A stretch of 64,000 bases of DNA from Promicromonospora soli. GTDB taxonomy: Bacteria > Actinomycetota > Actinomycetes > Actinomycetales > Cellulomonadaceae. Location: contig NZ_BNAS01000007.1 of NCBI RefSeq assembly GCF_014653785.1, forward strand, positions 1 to 64,000, written 5' to 3'. The notes beneath the pieces were generated by a model that was given only the letters and a program-made list of their open reading frames with translations, did not search any database and was not told the DNA's origin. Shown in pieces: positions 47,556 through 57,921 of this stretch; position 1 is the stretch's first letter, and each line of letters begins with the position of its first letter. Position numbers and translations under genes: made by a program.

Positions 47556-47619
47556 CCCCGCCGAGATAGAACCCCGCCGAGCTGCGGTTCTATCTCGCCA
47601 CAGTTCTATCTCGGCGGGG
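47556..47619. terminator. 17-bp perfect palindrome with a nested third arm
   Basis: The arms 47556-47572 and 47603-47619 are exact reverse complements, and a third copy of the word GTTCTATCTCG in the loop (47587-47597) can pair alternatively with the left arm. The element terminates the plus-strand LURP-like gene and also covers the last codons and the TAG of the minus-strand deacetylase gene. Confidence 0.75.
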
Positions 47620-48715
47620 TGACGAGGTAGGTCTCGTGGGTGAGGACAGGGGCCAGCACGTTGTTCGACAGGGCGTACCACCCTGCGACCGGCCCCACGG
47701 GACTCACCAGGGCGGTCGCGTGCTGCACCTGTGTGGCATGGGCCCGCATAGCGCCCACCACGCGCCCGACCACGGTCCGCACATCCACCCGCACGACGCC
47801 GTCGGCCCGGGTGATCGGCTGGGCGTCAGGAGATCGATAGTCCGAGCTGCCGATCTCCTGACGTCCTGCCGACCACGCGGCCAGGTCCCCCCGGGCCAGT
47901 GGCGGGAGGGGCTCGTGGGCGGGTGCGAAAGTGAGGGCCTCGGTCGCGGCCAAAATGCGAGCGGCCGGGTGGGCCGCGAGCGTCGCCCGCGCCTCCCGTA
48001 CCTCGGCGGCCGGGGCCACGGCCTGCCACAGCTCGGCCCCGGCCCACGGCTCCGGCCGGGCCTGGTCCGCCGCGAGCTCCAGCGCACGGACCGTCAACTC
48101 GTGCGCCCGCACGTGGTCGGGGTGCCCGTAGCCCCCGCTGGGCTCGTACGTCACGACGACGGCAGGACGCCGCGCACGGATCAGCGCCGCGAGCCGGCCC
48201 GCGGACTCGTCGAGCGGCACCCGCGCGAACGCCGTCGGCGGGGAGTCCGGGGCGGGTCCGGCGACGCCGGGCGCGACCCACGACATCCCCGAGTCCTCGT
48301 ACCGCACGCCGTCGGACGTGTCAGGCGCATGGGGCACCGCGGTGACCTGAGGGTCGGGCAGGGGGAGGGCGTCGAGGAACGTCTGCTTTATCGTGCCGAC
48401 GTCGCCGCCGCCCAGCTCCGCCAGTGCGCGGGCCAGCTCGGTCTCCCGGTAGGCGCCCAGCGCGGGCCCGTCGCCCTCGAGGTGAGCCTGCCCCTCCGAC
48501 GTCGTGCCCGGTAGGGCGATGACCTCGCCGCGCTCCCCGCGCGTGCACGTCACCAGGCAGACCGGCTGCCCGGCCGCCGCCCAGGTGGCCAGCAGGCCCC
48601 CGGTCGACAGCGTCTCGTCGTCGGGGTGCGCATGCACCGCCAGCAGCCCTCCGAAAGCCGCCGGTCCCGAGAAAGCACTGAGTGCTGGATCCTCGCCCGG
48701 AAGACGGATCGTCAT
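47606..48715 (-). CDS. mshB: MshB-like GlcNAc deacetylase (PIG-L family)
   Basis: A 369-residue PIG-L/LmbE deacetylase with the zinc motif HAHPDDE near residue 33 and YGHPDHVRAHELT in the middle, both typical of MshB, which deacetylates GlcNAc-inositol in mycothiol synthesis. The C-terminal part is long and less conserved, so a related deacetylase role remains possible. ATG 48715 gives a natural N-terminus; ATG 48733 is an alternative, and neither has a clear ribosome site. The stop codon lies inside a palindromic repeat. It follows typA after a short gap. Confidence 0.82.
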   Translation of the reverse strand: MTIRLPGEDPALSAFSGPAAFGGLLAVHAHPDDETLSTGGLLATWAAAGQPVCLVTCTRGERGEVIALPGTTSEGQAHLEGDGPALGAYRETELARALAELGGGDVGTIKQTFLDALPLPDPQVTAVPHAPDTSDGVRYEDSGMSWVAPGVAGPAPDSPPTAFARVPLDESAGRLAALIRARRPAVVVTYEPSGGYGHPDHVRAHELTVRALELAADQARPEPWAGAELWQAVAPAAEVREARATLAAHPAARILAATEALTFAPAHEPLPPLARGDLAAWSAGRQEIGSSDYRSPDAQPITRADGVVRVDVRTVVGRVVGAMRAHATQVQHATALVSPVGPVAGWYALSNNVLAPVLTHETYLVTPPR

Positions 48716-48737
48716 CAGGCGAACATCCAGCACTCAG
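48678..48737. repeat. 13-bp inverted repeat spanning the deacetylase start
   Basis: CTGAGTGCTGGAT (48678-48690) and ATCCAGCACTCAG (48725-48737) are exact reverse complements 34 bases apart. They flank both possible start codons of the deacetylase gene, so the mRNA can fold a stem around the translation start. Confidence 0.6.
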
Positions 48738-48749
48738 CGAAGGGGAAGG

Positions 48750-50693
<1,944 letters not shown>

Positions 50694-50768
50694 GGAGCAC
50701 TCATTTCCAGAAGGGAGGTCAGGGGCGCGGACTCTGGTCCGAAGTGGACCGGTCTCGCAGCACCACCC

Positions 50769-50774
50769 ATTCTA
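50769..50774 (-). promoter_or_regulatory. possible typA -10 box
   Basis: On the minus strand TAGAAT lies about 75 bases before the typA GTG, in the gap after the oligopeptide operon. The matching -35 box is weak. A small stem (GGTCC/GGACC, 50736-50750) lies in the resulting leader. Confidence 0.35.
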
Positions 50775-50830
50775 CCTGCGAATCGAAATCACCAGGTGTC
50801 GACCGTGTCACTGTTCCGAGAACAACCCGC

Positions 50831-50929
50831 GCCGAAGTAGAACCAGGGCGAAGTAGAACCAGGGCGAAGTAGAACTGCGCTCTGGTTCTACTTCGCTGCA
50901 GTTCTACTTCGCCCTGGTTCTACTTCGGC
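50831..50929. terminator. 29-bp perfect palindrome made of six 11-mers
   Basis: The arms 50831-50859 and 50901-50929 are exact 29-base reverse complements. Within the 99 bases the word CGAAGTAGAAC occurs three times in direct orientation and three times inverted, so the whole element folds into one long nearly perfect stem or several alternative ones. It lies 15 bases past the stop of the oligopeptide ATPase gene and before the typA promoter. Confidence 0.8.
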
Positions 50930-50944
50930 GGTAGTGGCAGGAGG

Positions 50945-52690
50945 TCAGCCGCCGATCTCCAGGCTCGCGCCCGGGATGGCCGCCAGCAGGTCCCGCGTGT
51001 ACTCCTGCTGCGGGTTGTCGAACACCTCGTCGGTGGACGCGTGCTCGACGATGCTGCCGTCCTTCATCACGGCGACGAGGTCGGCGATCTGCCGCACGAC
51101 CGCAAGGTCGTGCGTGATGAACAGGTAGGACAGCCCCAGCTCGGCCTGCAGGTCGTTGAGCAGCGTCAGGATCTGCGCCTGGACCAGCACGTCGAGCGCC
51201 GAGACGGCCTCGTCGAGCACGAGCACCTCGGGCTTGAGCGCCAGCGCACGCGCGATCGCGATGCGCTGCCGCTGCCCGCCCGACAGCTCGTTCGGGAACC
51301 GGCGCATGGTCGCCTGCGGCAGCGACACCATGTCGAGCAGCTCGCGGACCCGCGCCTCGCGGGACTTCCGGTCTCCCACCCGGTGCAGGACGAGCGGCTC
51401 CTCGATCGAGCGGAAGACGGAGAACTGCGGGTCGAGCGAGCCGTAGGGGTTCTGGAACACCGGCTGCACCCGACGGCGCAGTGCGAACTGCTCCTTCGGG
51501 GACATCTTCGCGACGTCCCTTCCGTCGAACATGACGGTGCCCGCCGTCGGCTCCAACAGTCCCAGGACCATGTTGGCTGCCGTGGACTTGCCGGAGCCCG
51601 ACTCCCCCACCAGCGCCAGGGTGCGGCCCTTGGGCAGCGCGAAGTCGACGCTGTCCACCGCCGTGAAGTCGGTGGACGCGCCGGGCCGGGAACCACGGAT
51701 GTGGAACACCTTGGTCAGGTCCTTCGCGACGACGACCTCGGGCGCCGCGGTCGCCGATGCGTCCGGATGGTCGGCGAGCAGCTCGTCCGCCTCCTGGCCG
51801 CGCTCGTGCGCCGACTGGATGCGCCGCGACGCCAGCGACGGGGCCGAGGCCACGAGCCGCTTGGTGTACTCGTGCTGCGGGTCCTTGAGGATCTGCGCCG
51901 CCGGACCGGACTCCACGACCTTGCCCTTGTACATCACCACGAGGTGCTCGGCGCGCTCGGCGGCCAGGCCCAGGTCGTGCGTGATGAACAGGACCGCAAT
52001 GCCGAGCTCGGCAGTGAGGTCGTCCAGGTGGTCGAGGATCCTCTTCTGCACCGTGACGTCGAGAGCTGAAGTCGGCTCGTCCGCGATGAGCAGCTTGGGC
52101 CGCGAGGCCAGGCCGATGGCGATGAGCGCACGCTGGCGCATGCCGCCCGAGAACTCGTGCGGGTACTGGCGGGCGCGACGCGCGGCATCGGGCAGGCCTG
52201 CCTCGCCGAGCAGCTCGGCGACGCGCGCGGTGCGTTCCGCTCTGCTGCCCTGGAAGCCGTTGGCGACCAAGGCCTCGTCGATCTGCGTCCCGATGCGCCA
52301 CACCGGGTTCAGGTTGGACATCGGGTCCTGCGGCACAAGGCCGATCTCGCGGCCACGCAGGTCCTCGGTCTGCTTGCGCTTCAAGCCGACGAGCTCACGC
52401 CCGCCGAACGTGATGGACCCGCCGGTCACCCTGCCGGTGCCGGGCAGCAGGTCGATGATCGCGTGTGCCGTGGTCGACTTGCCGGAGCCCGACTCCCCCA
52501 CGATCGCCACGGACTGGCCCGGGTAGACCGTCAGGTCCACGCCGCGCACGGCGTCGATGGTGCCGGTGGCCGTGGTGAAGGAGATCTGCAGGTCCTTGAC
52601 CTCCAGCAGCGGGACGTTGGCGTCGGGCCTCGGCTCCACCACCGGAACGTCCTCTGTGGCGCCGTCAGTGATAGTGATCGTCGTCGTCAT
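50945..52690 (-). CDS. oligopeptide ABC transporter ATPase, DppD-DppF fusion
   Basis: A 581-residue protein with two complete ABC domains fused, doing the work of DppD and DppF (OppD/OppF). Walker A motifs are GESGSGKST (about 63 and 360), signatures are FSGGMRQ and LSGGQRQ, and Walker B motifs are LLIADEPTSALD and VLVLDEAVSALD. It powers peptide import with the two permeases encoded upstream. The ATG overlaps the permease stop (ATGA). A 99-base palindrome lies after its stop. Confidence 0.93.
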   Translation of the reverse strand: MTTTITITDGATEDVPVVEPRPDANVPLLEVKDLQISFTTATGTIDAVRGVDLTVYPGQSVAIVGESGSGKSTTAHAIIDLLPGTGRVTGGSITFGGRELVGLKRKQTEDLRGREIGLVPQDPMSNLNPVWRIGTQIDEALVANGFQGSRAERTARVAELLGEAGLPDAARRARQYPHEFSGGMRQRALIAIGLASRPKLLIADEPTSALDVTVQKRILDHLDDLTAELGIAVLFITHDLGLAAERAEHLVVMYKGKVVESGPAAQILKDPQHEYTKRLVASAPSLASRRIQSAHERGQEADELLADHPDASATAAPEVVVAKDLTKVFHIRGSRPGASTDFTAVDSVDFALPKGRTLALVGESGSGKSTAANMVLGLLEPTAGTVMFDGRDVAKMSPKEQFALRRRVQPVFQNPYGSLDPQFSVFRSIEEPLVLHRVGDRKSREARVRELLDMVSLPQATMRRFPNELSGGQRQRIAIARALALKPEVLVLDEAVSALDVLVQAQILTLLNDLQAELGLSYLFITHDLAVVRQIADLVAVMKDGSIVEHASTDEVFDNPQQEYTRDLLAAIPGASLEIGG

Positions 52691-53643
52691 CGCTTCCGGG
52701 CCTTCGGGTCGAGGGCGTCGCGAACGACGTCGCCCAGCATGATGAAGCCGAGGACGGTGAGCGCGAGCGCGGTGGCGGGGTAGATCATGATCTCGGGAGC
52801 CACGCGGATCGAGGCCTGGGCCTTCGACAGGTCACCGCCCCACGAGACCGTGGACAGCGGCAGACCGATGCCAAGGAAGCTCAGCGTGGCCTCGGCGACG
52901 ATGAACGTCCCCAGGGACACGGTGGCGTACACGATGATCGGCGCGGAGGAGTTGGGCAACACGTGCTTGAGCAGGATCGCACCGCGCCCCATGCCAAGTG
53001 CCTTGGCCGCCGTGACGAACTCGTTGTTCTTCACGCTGAGCACGGCACCGCGGGTGATGCGGGCGATCGACGTCCACCCGAACAGTGCCAACACCGTCGC
53101 CACGACGAGCGACGTGCGGGTCGCCGCGAGGCTCATGATCACGATGGCCGCGAGCACCAGGGGAACGGCGAAGAAGATGTCGGTGATCCGCGACAGGATC
53201 GTGTCGAACCAGCCACCGTAGTAGCCGGCTACTGCGCCGACCAGCGTGCCGAGCACCACCACGAAGATGGTGGCCAGCACACCGACGACCACCGAAGCGC
53301 GGGCGCCATAGATCGTGCGGGCGTAGATGTCGCAACCCTGCTTGTCGAAGCCGAAGATGTGCCCCGCCGAAGGGTCCCCGAGGGAGTCCTCGAGGTCGCA
53401 CGACCCAGGATCGACCGACGTGAACAGACTGGGCACGATCGTTGCCGTCAAAACGACGGCGATCAGCACGGCTGAGGCCCAGAACAGCGGGCGGCGGCGC
53501 ATCTCACGCCACGCGTCCTTCCACATGCTGGACGGCGCCTCCGACGCGTCGAGGGCGTCGACGACGTCGACCTTCACGTCCTCCGGCGGAGCCACGTAGT
53601 GGCGCTGGCCGGGACGCGGCATGGCATTCGCGTTGTCAGGCAT
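52687..53643 (-). CDS. oligopeptide ABC transporter permease, DppC/OppC-like
   Basis: A 318-residue inner-membrane protein with an N-terminal OppC-type cytoplasmic tail (DAWREMRRRPLFWASAV), about six membrane segments and the EAA-loop region AAKALGMGRGAILLKHVLPN. It overlaps the upstream permease gene by eight bases and the ATPase gene by four. Confidence 0.93.
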   Translation of the reverse strand: MPDNANAMPRPGQRHYVAPPEDVKVDVVDALDASEAPSSMWKDAWREMRRRPLFWASAVLIAVVLTATIVPSLFTSVDPGSCDLEDSLGDPSAGHIFGFDKQGCDIYARTIYGARASVVVGVLATIFVVVLGTLVGAVAGYYGGWFDTILSRITDIFFAVPLVLAAIVIMSLAATRTSLVVATVLALFGWTSIARITRGAVLSVKNNEFVTAAKALGMGRGAILLKHVLPNSSAPIIVYATVSLGTFIVAEATLSFLGIGLPLSTVSWGGDLSKAQASIRVAPEIMIYPATALALTVLGFIMLGDVVRDALDPKARKR

Positions 53644-54562
53644 AACGGATCCTCGGGTCCAGGACGGCGTACAGCAGGTCCACGAGCAGGTTGGCGACGA
53701 TATAGATGACCACGAGCACGGTGGTCAGCGAGACCACAGTGACGTTCTCGCCGCGGATGATCGCGTTGTAGAGGGTCCCGCCCACACCGTTGATGTTGAA
53801 GATGCCCTCCGTCACGATCGAGCCCGCCATCAGGTTTCCCAGGTCGGCGCCCACGAATGTGACAACGGGGATGAGCGAGTTGCGCAGCACGTGCCTCGAG
53901 ACAACCTTGTCGCGGGGCAGGCCCTTGGCTCGCGCGGTCCGTACGAAGTCGGCGGTGACGTTCTCCACCACCGAGGTGCGCGTGAGTCGCAGGATGTAGG
54001 CGAACGAGACGGTCGCCAGCACGATAGCCGGCATGAGCAGGCTGACGAAGTCGGGATCTCGGCCGGCGGTGACCGGCAGCCACCCGAGCTGCACGCCCAC
54101 CACGATCTGGAGCACGAAGCCGATGACAAAGGTCGGCAGTGCGATGAGGAGCAGGCTCCACACGAGCACGGCAGAGTCGAAGAACTTGCCCTTGCGCAAA
54201 CCGGCGAACAGGCCGAATCCGATACCGAAGACGGTCTCGAAGATGATCGCCATCATGGCGAGCTGGAACGTGACCGGCAGCGCCTGCGTGATCACGTCGA
54301 CGACGGGGCGACCTGTGAAGGTCACGCCCATGTCGAAGGTGAAGATCCCCTTCAGGTAGTACAGGTACTGCACGATGAAGGGTTCGTTCAGGTGGTAGGC
54401 CTCGCGGATGGCCGCCTCCGCCGCTGGAGGCAGGCCGCGGTCGCCGCCGAGCGCGGCCACGGGGTCGCCGGGGCGCAGGAACACCATGGCGTAGAGCAGC
54501 AGTGTGGCGCCGAGGAACACAGGGATCACCTGCAGCATCCGGCGTCCGATGTACCAGAGCAT
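53636..54562 (-). CDS. oligopeptide ABC transporter permease, DppB/OppB-like
   Basis: A 308-residue permease starting MLWYIGRRMLQVIPVFLGAT, with about six membrane segments and the EAA-loop ARAKGLPRDKVVSRHVLRN. AAGGAGA seven bases before ATG 54562 fixes the start. It pairs with the DppC-like protein to form the channel. Confidence 0.93.
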   Translation of the reverse strand: MLWYIGRRMLQVIPVFLGATLLLYAMVFLRPGDPVAALGGDRGLPPAAEAAIREAYHLNEPFIVQYLYYLKGIFTFDMGVTFTGRPVVDVITQALPVTFQLAMMAIIFETVFGIGFGLFAGLRKGKFFDSAVLVWSLLLIALPTFVIGFVLQIVVGVQLGWLPVTAGRDPDFVSLLMPAIVLATVSFAYILRLTRTSVVENVTADFVRTARAKGLPRDKVVSRHVLRNSLIPVVTFVGADLGNLMAGSIVTEGIFNINGVGGTLYNAIIRGENVTVVSLTTVLVVIYIVANLLVDLLYAVLDPRIRYA

Positions 54563-54638
54563 CGATTGGTCTCCTTGGTCGATTACCGCGGACCATTCTC
54601 TCGGATTCCCCCGAGGGTTAGGGCCACAGCACATGGGA

Positions 54639-54669
54639 AGGCGGGGCACGCACGGTGCGCGCCCCGCCT
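54639..54669. repeat. hairpin between binding-protein and permease genes
   Basis: AGGCGGGGC (54639-54647) and GCCCCGCCT (54661-54669) form a perfect 9-bp stem in the 155-base gap. Hairpins in this position commonly let the binding-protein mRNA accumulate above the permease part. Confidence 0.55.
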
Positions 54670-54717
54670 CTCACCTGGAGTGACGGACCTCGTCCGCTGA
54701 GCCGGACGTGATCACGC

Positions 54718-56403
54718 TCACTCCGTCTTGGTCACCTGGTACAGCAGCGGAGCGTCGTCCCAGCCGAACTGGGCGTTCTCCACGAGCTCGGAGTAGCCAG
54801 CGGTGGTGTTGTAGTACCACAGCGGGATCCCGGGCATGTCCTGGAACAGGATCTCCTGGGCCTCGTTGTAGAGCGCGTTGGCCTCTTCCGTGGTGGCGGC
54901 ACCGGCCGCCTCCGTCAGCTTGGCCTCGAACTCTTCGTTCACGTACTTGGAGTCGTTCGAGCCCGCGAGCGCCGCCTTGGTGTAGATCGGGCCAAGGTAG
55001 TTCTGCAGCGACGGGTAGTCAGCAGCCCAGCCGGCGCGGAACAGGCCGTCGATCTTGCCGCCCTTGCCCTTGTCACGCTCGTTGAGGAACTCGTCGAACG
55101 TCGGGTAGCCGACCATCTCGCACTGGATGCCGAGGTCGTTCTCGTACCCGTTGCAGGCTGCCTCAACCCACTCCTGGTGGTCGGAGTCCGTGTTGGTGTG
55201 GATCTCGAGCACCTTGTCGCCCCACGGCTCCATCTGCTCGGCTTCGTCCCAAAGCGCCTTCGCCTCTTCGGGGTTGTAGTCGAGGACCTCGTTGCCGGGG
55301 ATCGAGTCGCTCCAGCCGTCGATGACCGGAGAGGTGAAATCCCTCGCCGGGGTGCGCGCACCGGCGTAGAGCGTCTCGGTGATCTCCTCACGGTTGATCG
55401 CCATCGAGAGGGCCTTGCGACGCATCAGGCCTGCCTCACCGGAGAACTCCTCGACCCACTCAGGCACCGACATGGCCCCGAGGGTGGCGGCCGGCTGGTT
55501 GACAGCACGCTCGCCCAGCTCCTCCTCGAACGTGGCGAAGGCCGACGCCGGCACGTTCTGGACGATGTCCAGGTTGCCGGACAGCAGGTCGTTGTACTGC
55601 GCGTCCTCGTCGGTGTAGGCGATCAGCTCGATGCCGCCGTTCTGCGCCGCCCGGTCGCCCTGGTAGGACTCGTTGGGCAGCAGGGTGATGGCCGAATCGT
55701 GCTCCCAGCTGTCCAGCACGTACGGTCCGTTGCCGATCGGAGCCTCGCCGAACGCCTCAGGGTCGTCGAAGAACACCTCAGGCAGCGGGTAGTACGCGGC
55801 GTAGCCGAGACGGATCGGGAAGTCGGACTCCGGCTGGGACAGCTTGATCGTGAACTCGGTGTCGCTCACGACCTCGAGGCCGGACATCGTCTCGGTCTCG
55901 GGCTCGGTGATGACCTTGACGTTGCCCTCGTCGTCGATCTCGTACTCACCCTGGGCCTCGGTGAAGCCTTCGATGGACGAGAAGAAGGAAGCCAGGTTGG
56001 CGCCGTTGGGGCCGTAGGCCGCCCAGTTCCAGGCGTCGACGAAGCTCTTGGCCGTGACCGGCGTGCCGTCGGAGAACTCCCAGCCATCCTGGAGCGTCAC
56101 GTTCCAGGTCTGGTTGTCGTCGGACTCGATCGACTCGGCGACGTCGTTGTGGACTGCGCCCTCGGCGTCGTAGTAGCTGAGGCCGGCGAAGATGTTCGTG
56201 ACGACGAGGCCACCGAAGACCTCGTTCGTCCTTGCCGGGATCAGCGGGTTCTGGGGCTCACCGTTGCCGACAGTAACGATGCCGGTCGACTCGCCCTCAG
56301 CGGGAGGTTCTTCGCCGCCGCCGCCACCGCCGCAAGCGGTCAGCACGAGCGACGCGGCCAGCGCGAATGCGCCGAACCCTACAAGTCGCTTTCGAGGTGT
56401 CAC
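54718..56403 (-). CDS. oligopeptide-binding lipoprotein (SBP family 5)
   Basis: A 561-residue family 5 solute-binding protein. The lipoprotein signal has lipobox LTAC (Cys 24) followed by a Gly-rich spacer. Family segments are DGWEFSDGTPVTAKSFVDAW (about 110-130), APIGNGPYVL and RRKALSMAINREEI. AGGAGG four bases before GTG 56403 fixes the start. It is the first gene of the importer operon. The mature protein is acidic and would sit on the outer face of the membrane. Confidence 0.93.
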   Translation of the reverse strand: MTPRKRLVGFGAFALAASLVLTACGGGGGGEEPPAEGESTGIVTVGNGEPQNPLIPARTNEVFGGLVVTNIFAGLSYYDAEGAVHNDVAESIESDDNQTWNVTLQDGWEFSDGTPVTAKSFVDAWNWAAYGPNGANLASFFSSIEGFTEAQGEYEIDDEGNVKVITEPETETMSGLEVVSDTEFTIKLSQPESDFPIRLGYAAYYPLPEVFFDDPEAFGEAPIGNGPYVLDSWEHDSAITLLPNESYQGDRAAQNGGIELIAYTDEDAQYNDLLSGNLDIVQNVPASAFATFEEELGERAVNQPAATLGAMSVPEWVEEFSGEAGLMRRKALSMAINREEITETLYAGARTPARDFTSPVIDGWSDSIPGNEVLDYNPEEAKALWDEAEQMEPWGDKVLEIHTNTDSDHQEWVEAACNGYENDLGIQCEMVGYPTFDEFLNERDKGKGGKIDGLFRAGWAADYPSLQNYLGPIYTKAALAGSNDSKYVNEEFEAKLTEAAGAATTEEANALYNEAQEILFQDMPGIPLWYYNTTAGYSELVENAQFGWDDAPLLYQVTKTE

Positions 56404-56758
56404 ATGTCCTCCTGGGTAGCTGGTCACTCCGGCCCGGTCGCCGTCCGGAGCGATGCGGGCGCTTCCTTGCGCCCAGTGATAACAGCCCTAACGTAACCTC
56501 TGCGCACAGGACCTGATGACCACTATGCGAGAAACGCCACCGAGTTGTGACCATCTCGGTATACGCGGGTAACACGGGGTAACAGTTCCGACCAGGTGGT
56601 TCTCACGGCCGTAACGCAAGTGTCATGGGGGCCTTCACCAGGAAATCCACCCGTTGGGACGAGACGATGCCCGACCGCACTGTGCGGTCGGGCATCGCCC
56701 CGTCCCATGTCGAGCCGGCCGCCGGGTCGGTTCCGGCTCACCCGATCAATTCACCCGA
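56404..56758. promoter_or_regulatory. leader of the oligopeptide operon, no gene
   Basis: These 355 bases hold no accepted gene. They contain a 10-base near-tandem repeat GCGGGTAACA/CGGGGTAACA (56565-56584), about 160 bases before the binding-protein start, which could be a regulator site, and the strong hairpin at 56666-56696. The base composition falls near 56480-56600, as expected of a promoter region. Confidence 0.4.
56666..56696. terminator. 14-bp perfect terminator hairpin
   Basis: The arms 56666-56679 and 56683-56696 are exact reverse complements with a 3-nt loop; GGGAC/GTCCC at 56657-56661 and 56701-56705 can extend it. It lies on the 3' side of the truncated XRE gene on the minus strand. 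Confidence 0.75.
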
Positions 56759-57196
56759 TCAGGTCCCCAGGCCGGTGATCAGCGCTCGTAGGCGGCAGTA
56801 GTGCTGCCACCCAGGAAGGTGTCGGAGATCCGTGGCTCGATCCGGAACATGTGATCCGTCCTGTTGTTGCGGAACGTGCGGTTCACCGTGGGCGAAGATC
56901 CCGTCGACCTGGCGTTCTCGGCCGACGAACACAGCCGGCGTTCGCGGCAGCTCGCGAGGAACTGGCAGGTTGCTATCCGGGAAGGAGCCCAGCGGCGCAC
57001 GATCATCCCCAGCCAGACCCAGCGCGTCCAGGAGAAGACGGAGTGTCTTCGGTTGAGGTCGCGCCTTCCCCGCCTCGATGTCCCGGATCGTTCGCGTCCC
57101 GACGCCGGCCTTGTTCGCGAGCTCCTCCTGCGTCAGCATCGCCCGTAGCCGAAGCCGCCGCAGGTCGACGCTGCCGTCGGATCGTAAATCGGGCAT
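56759..57196 (-). pseudogene. truncated XRE/NB-ARC regulator remnant
   Basis: The 145-codon frame begins with a clear XRE helix-turn-helix (about 10-65: LRLRAMLTQEELANKAG, then TRTIRDIEAGKARPQPKTL). At about 80-98 it reads VPRELPRTPAVFVGRERQV, the linker and first strand that open the NB-ARC ATPase domain of much larger AfsR-like regulators. From there the sequence turns into unrelated residues. In the -1/+1 frame, a stretch ending at 56779 (FRIEPRISDTFLGG) has coding-like codon use, as if the 3' tail of another gene were joined here. It is probably a deletion remnant, though a small DNA-binding protein may still be made. Confidence 0.6.
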
Positions 57197-57228
57197 CTCG
57201 CAAGGATAAGTGGTGGTCAGGGAGCCGG

Positions 57229-57921
57229 TCAGCCCACCACCCGGCCGTCGTGCAGCTCGACCACGCGGTCGGCACGGGCCATCAGCTCAGGGTCGTGCGT
57301 GGAGACGACGGCGGCCACGCCGCGCGCGTGCGTGACCTCCCGCAGCAGGTCCATCACCACCGCGGCGGTACCCGAGTCGAGCTGCCCGGTGGGCTCGTCC
57401 GCGAGCAGCACCTCGGGGTCGGCCACGAGCGCCCGGGCGATGCCCACCCGCTGCTGCTGCCCGCCCGACAGCTCGTACGGCCGCTGCTTCGCGTGACCGG
57501 CCAGCCCGACGGCGGCCAGCGCAGCCGCCACCCGCTCCGCCCGCTCGGCCGGCGGGGTGCGCCGCAGCCGCAGCGGGACCTCCACGTTCTCCGCCGCCGA
57601 GAGCACGGGCACCAGTCCGAACGACTGGAACACGTAGCCGATCCGCTCGCGCCGGGCGGTGAGCACCGCCTTCTCCCCCAGCGCGGTCAGCTCGGCGTCG
57701 CCCAGCCACACGCTGCCCGACGTCGGACGGTCCAGCCCGCCCAGCAGGTTCAGGAGCGTCGTCTTGCCCGAGCCGGACGGGCCGCGCACCACGAGCAGCT
57801 CGCCCGCGGCCACCTCCAGCGAGGCGTCCGCCAGGGCGCGCACCTCGCCGGCGCCGGTCCCGAACACCCGGGTGAGGCCCTGGGCGCGCAGCACGGTGCG
57901 CGCCTGTGTCGTGGTCGTCAT
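57229..57921 (-). CDS. ABC exporter ATPase, MacB/LolD-like
   Basis: A 230-residue ABC ATPase of the MacB/LolD/FtsE group: Walker [10 protein letters not shown], signature LSGGQQQR, Walker [13 protein letters not shown] and the switch His in STHDPE. GAGGAGG lies four bases before ATG 57921, which overlaps the stop of the other ATPase gene (ATGA). It serves the two FtsX-type permeases upstream. Confidence 0.92.
   Translation of the reverse strand: MTTTTQARTVLRAQGLTRVFGTGAGEVRALADASLEVAAGELLVVRGPSGSGKTTLLNLLGGLDRPTSGSVWLGDAELTALGEKAVLTARRERIGYVFQSFGLVPVLSAAENVEVPLRLRRTPPAERAERVAAALAAVGLAGHAKQRPYELSGGQQQRVGIARALVADPEVLLADEPTGQLDSGTAAVVMDLLREVTHARGVAAVVSTHDPELMARADRVVELHDGRVVG

Noticed and set aside
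50831-50929. Repeated 11-mers considered as a CRISPR array
   Set aside because: Repeats are short, spacers are almost absent and half the copies are inverted; the pattern is a palindrome.
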